Assembly (NCBI RefSeq): GCF_003425685.1
Contig: NZ_QJKM01000002.1
Location: forward strand, 124,001-188,000
Direction of reading: 5' to 3'
DNA from: Rhizobium terrae
GTDB lineage: Bacteria; Pseudomonadota; Alphaproteobacteria; Rhizobiales; Rhizobiaceae
Length of the DNA stretch: 64,000 bases
Shown in pieces: positions 27,903 through 36,639 of this stretch. Each line of letters opens with the position of its first letter. Within the stretch, counting starts at the first letter, position 1. The notes beneath the pieces are model-generated. The model made no database searches and was not told the origin of the DNA. It worked only from the letters and a program-made list of their open reading frames with translations. A program made the translations under genes and the position numbers.

Positions 27903-28802
27903 TCAGAAATATCCTTCCCTCTTCTTTCTCTCCATCGAGCCGTTTTCGTCCTTGTCGATTAGTCGGCCTGTACGTTCGGAGGTCCGCGCAACCGACATTT
28001 CGCGCACGATATCTTCCAGCGTCGACGCACTAGAGCTGATCGCACCGGTCAATGGATAACATCCCAATGTCCGGAAACGGATCATTCTCTCCTCCACGAT
28101 CTCGTCAGGTCCGATCGGCATACGGTGGTCATCGACCATGATCAGCATGCCGTCCCGCTCGACCACGGGCCGTTTGGCAGCAAAATAGAGCGGAACGATC
28201 TTTATCTTCTCCCGAAGAATGTACTGCCAGATATCGATTTCCGTCCAATTCGACAGTGGAAAAACCCGAATCGATTCCCCCGGAGTTACTAGCGTATTAT
28301 AGGTCTTCCACATCTCCGGCCGCTGGCTCTTCGGATCCCAGGAATGGGAGGCATTACGGAACGAAAAAATCCGTTCCTTTGCACGGGACTTTTCTTCGTC
28401 CCGCCTCCCCCCTCCGAACGCGGCGTCGAAACCGAACTTATCCAACGCCTGACGCAAGGCCACCGTCTTCATGACGTGCGTATACATACTCGTGCCATGA
28501 GCAAAAGGCGACATGCCCTGTTCGAGACCCTCACGGTTGATATGGACAAGCAAGTTCAAGTTTAGTTCGGCCGCCGTACGATCGCGGAAGTCGATCATTT
28601 CTCTGAACTTCCAGGTCGTATCGATATGCAGGAACGGAAATGGCGGCTTAGCCGGATAAAAAGCCTTTCGCGCCAGATGCAGCATGACGGACGAATCCTT
28701 GCCGACGGAATAGAGCATCACCGGCTTAGAAAATGTCGCCGCCACCTCGCGGAAAATATGAATCGCTTCGGCTTCAAGCCGATCCAGATGTGAGAGATGC
28801 AT
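27903..28802 (-). CDS. cysD: sulfate adenylyltransferase subunit 2, second copy (NodP-like)
   Basis: A 299-residue ATP sulfurylase small subunit with PP-loop [11 protein letters not shown] (near residue 32-42), the [20 protein letters not shown] block and the family C-terminus [10 protein letters not shown]. It lacks the N-terminal tail of the first copy (82-1035) and differs at many positions, so it is a diverged paralogue. Its stop is immediately followed by the cysNC start. Rhizobia use such extra pairs (NodP/NodQ) to supply PAPS for sulfated glycans; here the neighbours suggest a surface polysaccharide rather than Nod factor, as no nod genes are present. Confidence 0.94.
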   Translation of the reverse strand: MHLSHLDRLEAEAIHIFREVAATFSKPVMLYSVGKDSSVMLHLARKAFYPAKPPFPFLHIDTTWKFREMIDFRDRTAAELNLNLLVHINREGLEQGMSPFAHGTSMYTHVMKTVALRQALDKFGFDAAFGGGRRDEEKSRAKERIFSFRNASHSWDPKSQRPEMWKTYNTLVTPGESIRVFPLSNWTEIDIWQYILREKIKIVPLYFAAKRPVVERDGMLIMVDDHRMPIGPDEIVEERMIRFRTLGCYPLTGAISSSASTLEDIVREMSVARTSERTGRLIDKDENGSMERKKREGYF

Positions 28803-28916
28803 AGTAAATCATTCTAAATTACAAGATCAGGATATGTCTGTCTCTACATGGTTTGGGCACGATTACAAACCATTACCTTCACGGAGAGGTTCGACCCAAT
28901 GTCGCACAATCATGCG

Positions 28917-30758
28917 TTACCGCACCGGTTCATTGATGTCGTCCGCGGGGTCGTAGTTTGGGTCCGCGAGGAACCGCTTCACCCACGTGTTTAAAACACC
29001 CAAGGGCGCGATCATATCTTCTTGAACGCCGACCGGATGGGTATTATCCAGCCTTAAGCATTCCAGGAAGAACAGCCGTACGTTAGTAAGCTTCGCGAGC
29101 TGACAAAGGTAGAAGAAGTTGCTGTAAGGATGTCCCGACACAAGCACAATCACCGTCGCGCCGGGATGGCAGAATACGAGATTGGCAAGTGACGCACCAG
29201 CTTCCGCCACGATCAGACGAGCATTTGAGAATACCGCTACTTGCTGAGCCCAACTTGCTTCACCTGGATCAAAGCCCCAAAGTCCCGCCTCATTCATAGC
29301 TGCTTCGACGTTCTGGCGATTTACAAGACGACGGTGTGTAACATTGCGCCTGATGATGTGAACGTTTTCGAACGTTCCGTCGACATCCCTGAAGTACGGC
29401 TTTGCCAACGCTCTCAACATTTTGATCGCAGTTGATGATATAAGCATGTCGCCCGGAAGCGGCTCCCGCTCAGTGTGGACGGCGGTGACGCAGATGTCCG
29501 TAGCGACGTGAAGGCAACCGACCTTAACGGCCGCGTCTCGCGTAACTTCAATAAGAGGGGGTGGACCACCAAATACCGCAGCCAAGATTTCCTTTAATTG
29601 CGCCGGCATGTTGTTGTCCACCAATAACGGCACCGAAGGCGACAGTCCGTTCTCCCTTGCAAGCAAATAACGCGGCAATACTTCCAATAGCCAATGATGA
29701 TAATTACTGCCGTGATCATGCAGCATCCAATAGGCTTCATCCACAGACCAGGATTTCACAGGCAGATAATACGAACATCTATCCTCTATCAGATGGATAA
29801 TATTTGGGCATTGAAGTTCGCGAGCGCGTGGGCCAGTTTCGGTGTAATCATAGAAAACATTGTGTGCCGATTGAACAATCAAACTGGTTGCACCAATCAC
29901 TTCCACGTTCGAAAGAGTGCCATACACCGGTTCTGGCAGAGGGAGATCAACAGTTGCGAGCGTCGTTAAAGGTCGGTTTAGGAAAACCGGATCTTGAACA
30001 ATTGTCGAGGTAGCAACTTTTGGCGTAGCAAGAACATCTCCAAATGAAGCGACCGCTTCCGCAACTTTTACGATACGGCCAGTTCCGACCATTCGCTGAC
30101 GCGCATTACCCAGCCAATGATTTGGAATATAGGCGTTGAAAAAGAAATTATAACAACAAGCAGAAGCGCCTAGCTCGCCACGAGCCAGATAACCTATTGC
30201 CAGAGCGAGCCAATAATTATTGCGATTAGGCTTCGGCCTGAAGCTTAATTGTGCTGCAGACGCTGTCAGCGCTTTCACCAACGGCTTCCAAGCGGTCGCG
30301 TCTAATTGAGCACAGTGTTCCAGCGGTACTGCACGATTCAAATGCAGTTGGTCCATGATACTCCAAAGAACCTGTTCGGGGAGCAAGTTATCATGAAAGT
30401 CAAACGGAATCCGCCCTTCACGCAGGCCATACCGTACTAGGTGATCGGGATAGCGGGAATCAACATCAGGATAAGTTCGAGCGTAAAAAGATTGATCGAA
30501 ACCGATTATGTCTTCCAACCAGGTTCTATTTCCGCCAGGAATACGTATTGCGCTTTCCTCAGCAGGTTTACGACCTTCATTTACTCCGTATCGCAGATAG
30601 TGATCCAGGACATCCATGCCCGCTTCATTTACATCAGGATATTTTTCTCGGTAAAACGCCCGATCGAACCCAATTATATACTCTATTTCCTCCATCTCTG
30701 CAGAGGTATATGCTGTTGTATCGAATATCCGCGCAAGAGAATTGTCAGCAGCTTTCAA
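28917..30758 (-). CDS. GT61-like glycosyltransferase with two N-terminal repeats
   Basis: A 613-residue protein. Two copies of a short module lie at about residues 30-66 and 86-119, each with the pattern FDxxFYxxxYPDV...HY/LVRYG..EGR.P, as found at the front of many polysaccharide glycosyltransferases. From about 330 onward the sequence resembles GT61 (DUF563) enzymes: HDHGSNYHHWLLEVLPRYLL, VHIIRRNVTHRRLVN, and VIVAEAGASLANLVF-type sequence (here LIVAEAGASLANLVF). The start is TTG at 30758 with GGGAG eight bases upstream; an ATG at 30695 is the alternative. Base composition is more AT-rich than the core genes (24 of 60 bases at 30121-30180 are G or C). Confidence 0.8.
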   Translation of the reverse strand: MKAADNSLARIFDTTAYTSAEMEEIEYIIGFDRAFYREKYPDVNEAGMDVLDHYLRYGVNEGRKPAEESAIRIPGGNRTWLEDIIGFDQSFYARTYPDVDSRYPDHLVRYGLREGRIPFDFHDNLLPEQVLWSIMDQLHLNRAVPLEHCAQLDATAWKPLVKALTASAAQLSFRPKPNRNNYWLALAIGYLARGELGASACCYNFFFNAYIPNHWLGNARQRMVGTGRIVKVAEAVASFGDVLATPKVATSTIVQDPVFLNRPLTTLATVDLPLPEPVYGTLSNVEVIGATSLIVQSAHNVFYDYTETGPRARELQCPNIIHLIEDRCSYYLPVKSWSVDEAYWMLHDHGSNYHHWLLEVLPRYLLARENGLSPSVPLLVDNNMPAQLKEILAAVFGGPPPLIEVTRDAAVKVGCLHVATDICVTAVHTEREPLPGDMLISSTAIKMLRALAKPYFRDVDGTFENVHIIRRNVTHRRLVNRQNVEAAMNEAGLWGFDPGEASWAQQVAVFSNARLIVAEAGASLANLVFCHPGATVIVLVSGHPYSNFFYLCQLAKLTNVRLFFLECLRLDNTHPVGVQEDMIAPLGVLNTWVKRFLADPNYDPADDINEPVR

Positions 30759-31012
30759 TTTTATTACTCCCGTTATCTAATCCTTCCCCGGAAGAAAAGA
30801 ATCTTGGACCAGTAACAAATACGAAATCGCGCGCATCGTGCACCTTGTGACAAACCTGCTTTCAATGGATCGCTTTTCAGGATTAGTTGGTATGGAACTC
30901 AAAACATGAGCTAACAGCAGCTTCGCCAATGCTCAAAACAAGCATATCCAGTCGGCCACAAGATAAACATCATGCTTGGGCGGTTTTGCCAATGGCGCAG
31001 AAGCTACTGCAA

Positions 31013-31921
31013 TCAAGGCTCGCTGACGGCTCCCCAAGTTGCTGGATATCCCAGTTCGACCACTGCAGGGCGCAACCAACTAACGATCAAGTCACGGTTT
31101 TCGGGCGTCAGATGGATACTCGATGGTCCCTTCTTCTCGTAATAGGCGTTCATCAACCCAGAAACCGATGCCACTTTCTCATTATGGTAGGGAGCCAGAC
31201 CAACAAACTCCGCTAACTTAGCCAATGTCGGCTCAGTATGCTCAACCAAGTCTTCCAATCGTAACTCCAGCCATTTAGGATTATTCATATGTATGCGGCG
31301 GACCTTGATTAAGGCTGCAAGATGGCTTTCGAAGATGGTCAAAGCTTGCACTATATTAGTGGGCAACCATCGGCGTTCCAACAAGGAAAGCATGATATCA
31401 CGCGGGTCACGTATGCAATGAACAATGTAACAATCCGGCCAAAGTGTACGGAGCAAATCTATTCGCCATATATTTGATGGCGTTTTTTCAACCCATGCTC
31501 CATAGTTTTCTCTTCTTGCCGCATCATCAAATGTTTGATCTACAAATTTACGGGTTGCGGCCAAGAGCGGTGCGGGATCATCAAAATATGACCGCGCTCG
31601 AATGAGTTGAGTAAACTCGTTCAGCGCCTCTTCATAATTGGTGAATTTTATGATGGGAAGCACCTCTTGATGCTTAAATTTGCTATCGTCGAGCCCAGTT
31701 ACCTGCCGCCTCATAAGCGTTTCGAACCGATCAACGGCAGCCATTGCCCATGCGACTGAAAAGTTGCAAGTTAAAGCATCAATAACTGCGGCGAACCCAT
31801 CTTCTTCGACAAGGAATTTTGTTTCCACCGGGAAAGCCAGCACTTCATGATGATGATAGAGAGCACTCAGCGTAATCGTCGTGCCGGAACGCCCAAGTCC
31901 GCCTATGAAAATTCGTTTCAT
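31013..31921 (-). CDS. PAPS-dependent sulfotransferase
   Basis: A 302-residue cytosolic sulfotransferase. The 5'-phosphosulfate loop is GGLGRSGTT (residues 7-15), followed by VEKTPSN at 144-150 and the 3'-phosphate site CIRDPRDIMLS at 169-179. All three are hallmark positions of the Sulfotransfer family. It probably moves sulfate from PAPS to the polysaccharide or a precursor. Its PAPS supply is encoded two genes downstream on the same strand (CysD/CysNC). It lies 9 bases after the glycosyltransferase at 31931. The acceptor sugar cannot be read from the sequence. Confidence 0.88.
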   Translation of the reverse strand: MKRIFIGGLGRSGTTITLSALYHHHEVLAFPVETKFLVEEDGFAAVIDALTCNFSVAWAMAAVDRFETLMRRQVTGLDDSKFKHQEVLPIIKFTNYEEALNEFTQLIRARSYFDDPAPLLAATRKFVDQTFDDAARRENYGAWVEKTPSNIWRIDLLRTLWPDCYIVHCIRDPRDIMLSLLERRWLPTNIVQALTIFESHLAALIKVRRIHMNNPKWLELRLEDLVEHTEPTLAKLAEFVGLAPYHNEKVASVSGLMNAYYEKKGPSSIHLTPENRDLIVSWLRPAVVELGYPATWGAVSEP

Positions 31922-31930
31922 AACATGCTC

Positions 31931-33289
31931 CTAATTTCTAGCGGGAAGAATAGCCGCATTCAATCTTACGTGATAGCTCGGCCGATAAGGCTTAAGGGGC
32001 GGAGGCACTGCTCCCGGAAGCCGCCCATTCGCCTCCAACATCTTCTGGAAAAGCTCGTTGGAATGATTGGCTTCAAAATAAGCGCGACTTGCCCTTACCT
32101 GATCTCGCCAATAGGACTCGTCGTCGAATTTACGCAAACAGTCTTTCAAGGTCCCAAGATCGTTCCAGTTCGGCGCTTCCGGATAGACTAGATCACGCCC
32201 TCCCCACAGGCGGCTAAGTGCATTCTCATGGACGAGAACTGGCGTGCCTGCGGACATCGCGTCGATCGATGCCTTACCTCCACCTTGCGGTAAAGTAGGA
32301 ACATAAAGATCGATTTCCAAGGTATGGATAATTTCGCGGAATCCACTCACATGGCCGATATGCACAAAAGATTCCGGCGGCATACCCGCCGCGAAGAGCG
32401 CACCGCGCACATGTTCGACGAAATCACCAGATATCCTTCCCACATGGAAATGGGTTCCGCCTTTGCTGCGAATTATTTCGACAACGACATCCGGATAGCT
32501 GATGGGATATTTAAAATTCAAGAGCTTGTGTTCTCCTCCGCACGAAATACTTTTGAAAACAGGTTTTGCAAAAGATGAACCGTCGCGGCGGGTTCCGCTC
32601 TCGCGGGAGGTCATGCAGATGTAACCCGGATCAAGGCCCAGTTCGTGCTGGCATTGCTGAAAAGCGACATTGTGCAGATCGATATGCTCGGCATGCGACA
32701 TGTAGCACCCCAGGCACGGGGTGTGATCGCAGTGATGAAAGAATAGTACCGGCTTGTCCTTTACCGGTGCAATGGCGGAAATTGCTACCGCATCGTAACT
32801 ATGGCACATCGCCATGATTCTATTCGCGCTGGGATTGGCGATTAAGGCCTGAAGCGATTGAACGCGCGTGATCAGCTTCGATGAATCAAGCGTTATCACA
32901 TCTATTACGTTGGGATGCGCCCGCAGGGCGCGGACGACGACGACGCTCCCGGAATGATTGTGAAGGTTGGTCGCGACAATCAGCAGCTTTCGCTCGCAGG
33001 CATCGGCAATATCGCGTATCAACTCGACATGGCCGCCCTGGAAGATACCTTCCGTGACGACCACGACGTCATGATCCATCTCTGTCAGGGTCCGCCCGGG
33101 CGCCAGCAAACGAAAGGCCGATGCTTCGCCGATTGACGCACATATATCGTCATAGACCGGGAACGGAAAAGACATTCCGGCGAACTGAAGGTTGGTTTCC
33201 ATATCGCGGAAAAAATTAATCAACCGGTCCAGCGCGTCGTTCAACTGGCCCCTTTTAACCAACTCGCGCAAATTCGAAGCCAATTCCAT
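31931..33289 (-). CDS. GT-B glycosyltransferase (GT4-like)
   Basis: A 452-residue protein with no signal peptide. The C-terminal half has GT4-type features: HFHVGRISGDFVEHVR, HIGHVSGFREI, then LPQGGGKASIDAMSAGTPVL near residue 355, matching the donor-binding E/D-rich loop of the family. The N-terminal half contains DVVVVTEGIFQGGHVELIRDI. The start at 33289 overlaps the stop of the preceding gene (TGATG) with GGAGG 11 bases upstream; an ATG at 33316 would add nine residues. The donor sugar is unknown; the setting favours a sugar made by the upstream amino-deoxysugar enzymes. Confidence 0.8.
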   Translation of the reverse strand: MELASNLRELVKRGQLNDALDRLINFFRDMETNLQFAGMSFPFPVYDDICASIGEASAFRLLAPGRTLTEMDHDVVVVTEGIFQGGHVELIRDIADACERKLLIVATNLHNHSGSVVVVRALRAHPNVIDVITLDSSKLITRVQSLQALIANPSANRIMAMCHSYDAVAISAIAPVKDKPVLFFHHCDHTPCLGCYMSHAEHIDLHNVAFQQCQHELGLDPGYICMTSRESGTRRDGSSFAKPVFKSISCGGEHKLLNFKYPISYPDVVVEIIRSKGGTHFHVGRISGDFVEHVRGALFAAGMPPESFVHIGHVSGFREIIHTLEIDLYVPTLPQGGGKASIDAMSAGTPVLVHENALSRLWGGRDLVYPEAPNWNDLGTLKDCLRKFDDESYWRDQVRASRAYFEANHSNELFQKMLEANGRLPGAVPPPLKPYRPSYHVRLNAAILPARN

Positions 33290-34206
33290 CAAAAGTTCGT
33301 CCTCCAGCGGGCGCATCGGATGCCTGCCTCGCCAAACCTGTCGCCATTGTAGAAAACATACATCTCGCCATCGACCTTGATGACGCTCGGAAACATCGTC
33401 TCGCGCTCACCGGTGTTCGTGTCCTCAGGGGACAGGCCGTAGCCGCTGTCGTCAGGCGCACTCCAATCAATTCCATTCGACGAACGGGCGTATTCTATCC
33501 GGTAACCGTTCAGACGCCGAACTGAGAGCATCACGTGATAACCGTGATCGTCCCGCCACATGGCCGACCGGCCAAAACCAAATATGCCGTCTTCTCCCTG
33601 TTTGAAGCAAGGCATCGCCTTTTTGGGCCAGGAGATGCCATCATCGCTCTGCGTATAGGAGAGACTGTAGGTAGGCGTCGGTTTTCCCTGGACATCTATC
33701 ATGCCATCCGACTGGGCAATCCAGGCTTTCCAGAGCCCGTCCTGATGGTCGAAGAACCCGGTTCTAACGAGATGGTGATCCGGCACGCGGTCAAGTACGG
33801 GCGTGTCCGCATAGCGCGTGAATGTTTCGCCGCCGTCCCTGCTGCTAGCCAGGCCGGTAAACAAAAAATAGCGCACGGTCGGTGACCGTTGCCAGCCCGC
33901 GTAGTATAGCCTCAGTTCTCCGGCATACGCGACCACCGACATCGGCGTCACCCCGTGCTCATCGAAGGCACCAGGGATGCCGACATCGAGGACCGGCTTC
34001 TCGGAAAAACCAATCACCTTCGACGGATCCTGGCGGGAGAAATCCACATATCCGATGCGGCCAACTTGCTCGGCATCCCAGAAGGCGGCAAAAACGCGTA
34101 TCCGGTCTTGTTGCACGCATGCGGTTGGTACGTAGCCGTGCGATGCCATCCAGGGCGTTTGGCCGCCCACCGGGAATACCAGCCCCAGGTCCTGCCAGTT
34201 ACCCAT
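33289..34206 (-). CDS. five-bladed beta-propeller glycosidase-like protein
   Basis: A 305-residue protein without a signal peptide, hence probably cytoplasmic. Repeating segments with the SSRDGGETF / TQSDDGISW / ARSSNGIDW pattern alternate with strands such as ELRLYYAGWQ and EMYVFYNGD. This is the layout of GH43/GH32/GH130-like beta-propellers. Such genes recur inside sugar-nucleotide and O-antigen clusters, where they are annotated only as hypothetical glycosidases. Clear catalytic acids could not be assigned by eye. It lies one base after the FemAB/GNAT-like gene and overlaps the next gene, so it belongs to the same operon. The ATG at 34206 was preferred over an upstream extension that overlaps the preceding gene. 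Confidence 0.7.
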   Translation of the reverse strand: MGNWQDLGLVFPVGGQTPWMASHGYVPTACVQQDRIRVFAAFWDAEQVGRIGYVDFSRQDPSKVIGFSEKPVLDVGIPGAFDEHGVTPMSVVAYAGELRLYYAGWQRSPTVRYFLFTGLASSRDGGETFTRYADTPVLDRVPDHHLVRTGFFDHQDGLWKAWIAQSDGMIDVQGKPTPTYSLSYTQSDDGISWPKKAMPCFKQGEDGIFGFGRSAMWRDDHGYHVMLSVRRLNGYRIEYARSSNGIDWSAPDDSGYGLSPEDTNTGERETMFPSVIKVDGEMYVFYNGDRFGEAGIRCARWRTNF

Positions 34207-34207
34207 G

Positions 34208-35182
34208 TCAATATCCGCTTTTGGTAGATGGCCACGACGACAGAGGCCATTGATATGTATCGTAGACGACACAGCCGGCACCCCATTCGTGCTTGTAGTC
34301 GGCGAGACCGGTGTTGAGATGCCGCCCCTCTTGCTCCGTCGAGATGCCGAAATCAAAATAGCGCTTCGAACCAGCATAATGGCCGATGAGATGATCGAAA
34401 ATCGCATCGAGCGCCGCCAATTCCTGACCACGGGAACCGGCGGCGATATATTGGGCGTGCGCTACATGCTCAGTTTCGAACATGACCACGCCGGCGACTG
34501 TCGCATCGTCTTTCTTGGCGACGAACAGCTTGATATTGTCGGGAAACCGGTCCGCCAACATGCGGATTTCGCTGCAAGTGTGGACCGGTGAACGAGAATG
34601 GCGCCGAGCCAGCACTTCCGCGAGGACCTGCCAGTACTCCTCCCAACCGTCCTTGTCCCATACCAGCTGGAGATCGGCTGCCTGGCTCTTGCGAAGGGCG
34701 CGTGCACGTCTGCGTGACCGTTGGCCCGGGGCACGATAATCAATCGTAGCCGACGTATCGCGCCTTCTGCAAATGGCATCGTTCCGAAAAAGAGCATAGA
34801 TGCTGCCCTCGGCAGGGGCACGATTGTAGATCGTCGGCATGGCCTTATACACGATCGAATCGACACCCATTTCCTTCGCATGCTCGCCGAGCGCATTAAA
34901 CATCTCAAGGACTTCGTCTATCCGGAGGTCCTGAGAATGGACGAGGCCACCGAAGGTCAGGCCCTGGTGAGAGTATAAGTGCGTTCCGGCCCGACTGGCC
35001 GGAAAAATGCCGGCAACGACCCCCTGCTTCAAAAGCACGAGGGAGGCGTCATCAAATCTGTCAGCGTGATACTCCATGAAATTGCGATCAAACAGGAAAT
35101 GTCCATTCACGGCATCACGGTTGAAAGCATTCCATGCCTGCTTCATCATCGCATCATAGGGCGCGACAGTGATTGCGTTCAT
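34208..35182 (-). CDS. FemAB/GNAT-like acyl- or aminoacyltransferase
   Basis: A 324-residue protein whose two halves fit the double-GNAT fold of FemAB-like proteins. Visible pieces are YSHQGLTFGGLV near residue 75, ALRKSQAADLQLVWD around 163-177, and a C-terminal GNAT-like block VAGVVMFETEHVAHAQYIAAG followed by YFDFGISTEQEG. Members transfer acyl or aminoacyl groups to amines. Next to an amino-sugar aminotransferase, an attractive but unproven role is N-acylation of the amino sugar. The start at 35182 overlaps the upstream stop by four bases (ATGA). Confidence 0.72.
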   Translation of the reverse strand: MNAITVAPYDAMMKQAWNAFNRDAVNGHFLFDRNFMEYHADRFDDASLVLLKQGVVAGIFPASRAGTHLYSHQGLTFGGLVHSQDLRIDEVLEMFNALGEHAKEMGVDSIVYKAMPTIYNRAPAEGSIYALFRNDAICRRRDTSATIDYRAPGQRSRRRARALRKSQAADLQLVWDKDGWEEYWQVLAEVLARRHSRSPVHTCSEIRMLADRFPDNIKLFVAKKDDATVAGVVMFETEHVAHAQYIAAGSRGQELAALDAIFDHLIGHYAGSKRYFDFGISTEQEGRHLNTGLADYKHEWGAGCVVYDTYQWPLSSWPSTKSGY

Positions 35183-35856
35183 TCGCGAACCCTGCAAAAC
35201 CGCTTGGCCGAGACACTCTGCCGTTCAGCCGGATTTCCTTTGTATATCCCATCCGCTTCGGTAGACGCATGGATACTACTGGACATGGCAATAAAATTAT
35301 CCGGCGCCACCTTTACGCCATTGCCCATGGCGGCATTGACACCGATAAATGATCGCGCCCCCACTGTGCAGAAGCCCGATACCACCACATGCGAACTTAT
35401 AAACACGTCATCTTCAATCACGCTGCGGTGACCAATGTGATTGCCGCTCCATAACGTGACATTATTACCGATGGTAACAAACGGCTGTAAAACGTTGTGC
35501 TCAAGGATGAAACAGTTACGTCCTATCTGGACATTGGGCCAGACGAAGGCCTTGGAGCTGACATAGGAGGCGAAGTCGTATCCGAGCGCCGCCAACCGAG
35601 CATAAAGGGACATACGGATTCGATTCAGCTGGCCATCACCGACAGCGACAAACACCTTAACGTCCTGAGGTGGGTATAAATCAGCTATCTGAGAAAGGCC
35701 GACGACCGGCAAGCCCTCGAAACTGTCGCTGTTCAAATATTGCTCATCGACAGTGAAGGCCACAGGCTCGTAGGGGGAATCATGCAGGAAGTATTGATGC
35801 GCCATCGCACCGATCTCGCTGGTGCCTACGATTAGCAGCTTTCCACCGACTTTCAT
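35179..35856 (-). CDS. PglD/NeuD-like sugar O- or N-acyltransferase
   Basis: A 225-residue protein with an N-terminal nucleotide-sugar-binding Rossmann segment (LLIVGTSEIGAMAHQYF) and a C-terminal left-handed beta-helix made of hexapeptide repeats (for example FILEHNVLQPFVTIGNNVTL and DDVFISSHVVVSGFCTVG). This is the architecture of PglD, NeuD and related enzymes that use acetyl-CoA to acylate UDP- or dTDP-amino sugars. With the FdtA-FdtB-like fusion it could complete a dTDP-3-acetamido-3,6-dideoxyhexose, the job of FdtC in known pathways. It starts one base after the methyltransferase stop. Confidence 0.82.
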   Translation of the reverse strand: MKVGGKLLIVGTSEIGAMAHQYFLHDSPYEPVAFTVDEQYLNSDSFEGLPVVGLSQIADLYPPQDVKVFVAVGDGQLNRIRMSLYARLAALGYDFASYVSSKAFVWPNVQIGRNCFILEHNVLQPFVTIGNNVTLWSGNHIGHRSVIEDDVFISSHVVVSGFCTVGARSFIGVNAAMGNGVKVAPDNFIAMSSSIHASTEADGIYKGNPAERQSVSAKRFCRVRE

Positions 35857-35857
35857 G

Positions 35858-36628
35858 TCACGGTTTTCCTATAATGAGGTCGTCCCGACGATTGGCCATC
35901 GGCAAGTCGCGCGATTGAGGGACGAGGTAAGCGTCGCAGCCCGCCTGTTGAGCCCGCTGCATCATAGCCAGAAGAACACTATCGTCGATGCGACCGGTGG
36001 CATCCTCGAAAATCTGAACTTCGGGAGCTTCATCTTTGCCTGTATAAGCCTTGTGATAGGCGTGGCCGGCTTCACTTGCAAAGAAACGGCGGCGCTTGGA
36101 AAGATTTGGAATATCTCCAAACAACGCGCGACCACCCGGAGCCAAAGCGCGAACGGTTGCATCGACAACCGAAAACAGATTGGTCTCAATAAACATATAG
36201 TGCAGGACGCTGTAACAAAGAATAGCGTCAAATTGCACGTCGGCGATGCCGGCCCGCGCCATGCAGCCTGGGAACGCTCCTTCGTGCTTTCGCACATGCC
36301 CGGCATCGGGCAACTGGGACAGCATTTCGGGGCTATCAATCAGCCTGAGTTCGTGGCCCTGTTCTTCGCAGAGCGCCATCAGCATCCGCGGGAGATTGGC
36401 ACACCCCGGCCCGATGTCTAGGATCCGTTTCTGGCGAGCGTCCAACGCAGGCAGCTTTGCGCGGATGTCGGCAAAAATATTGGGCTCGTGGCTTTCTCTA
36501 TAGCTGTCGGGAAAGCCAATTCGCCCGTGAACCGAAAGATGCGGGTTACGAGCAAGGCTTCGAAAGCCTTCGTAGGAAAGTTCAACCTGGGCGAAATCAA
36601 TTTTTGCATCCGATGCCAAATCGGTCAT
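35858..36628 (-). CDS. class I SAM-dependent methyltransferase
   Basis: A 256-residue protein. Motif I is RILDIGPGCANLPRML near residue 70-85; FDAILCYSVLHYMF near 135 and the following ALAPGGRALFGDIPN are the usual post-motifs of a class I methyltransferase. No signal peptide. It sits between the FdtA-FdtB-like fusion (11 bases upstream) and the PglD-like gene (1 base downstream). A sugar O- or N-methylation in this pathway is therefore a reasonable guess. Confidence 0.8.
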   Translation of the reverse strand: MTDLASDAKIDFAQVELSYEGFRSLARNPHLSVHGRIGFPDSYRESHEPNIFADIRAKLPALDARQKRILDIGPGCANLPRMLMALCEEQGHELRLIDSPEMLSQLPDAGHVRKHEGAFPGCMARAGIADVQFDAILCYSVLHYMFIETNLFSVVDATVRALAPGGRALFGDIPNLSKRRRFFASEAGHAYHKAYTGKDEAPEVQIFEDATGRIDDSVLLAMMQRAQQAGCDAYLVPQSRDLPMANRRDDLIIGKP

Positions 36629-36639
36629 GATTATGGTCC

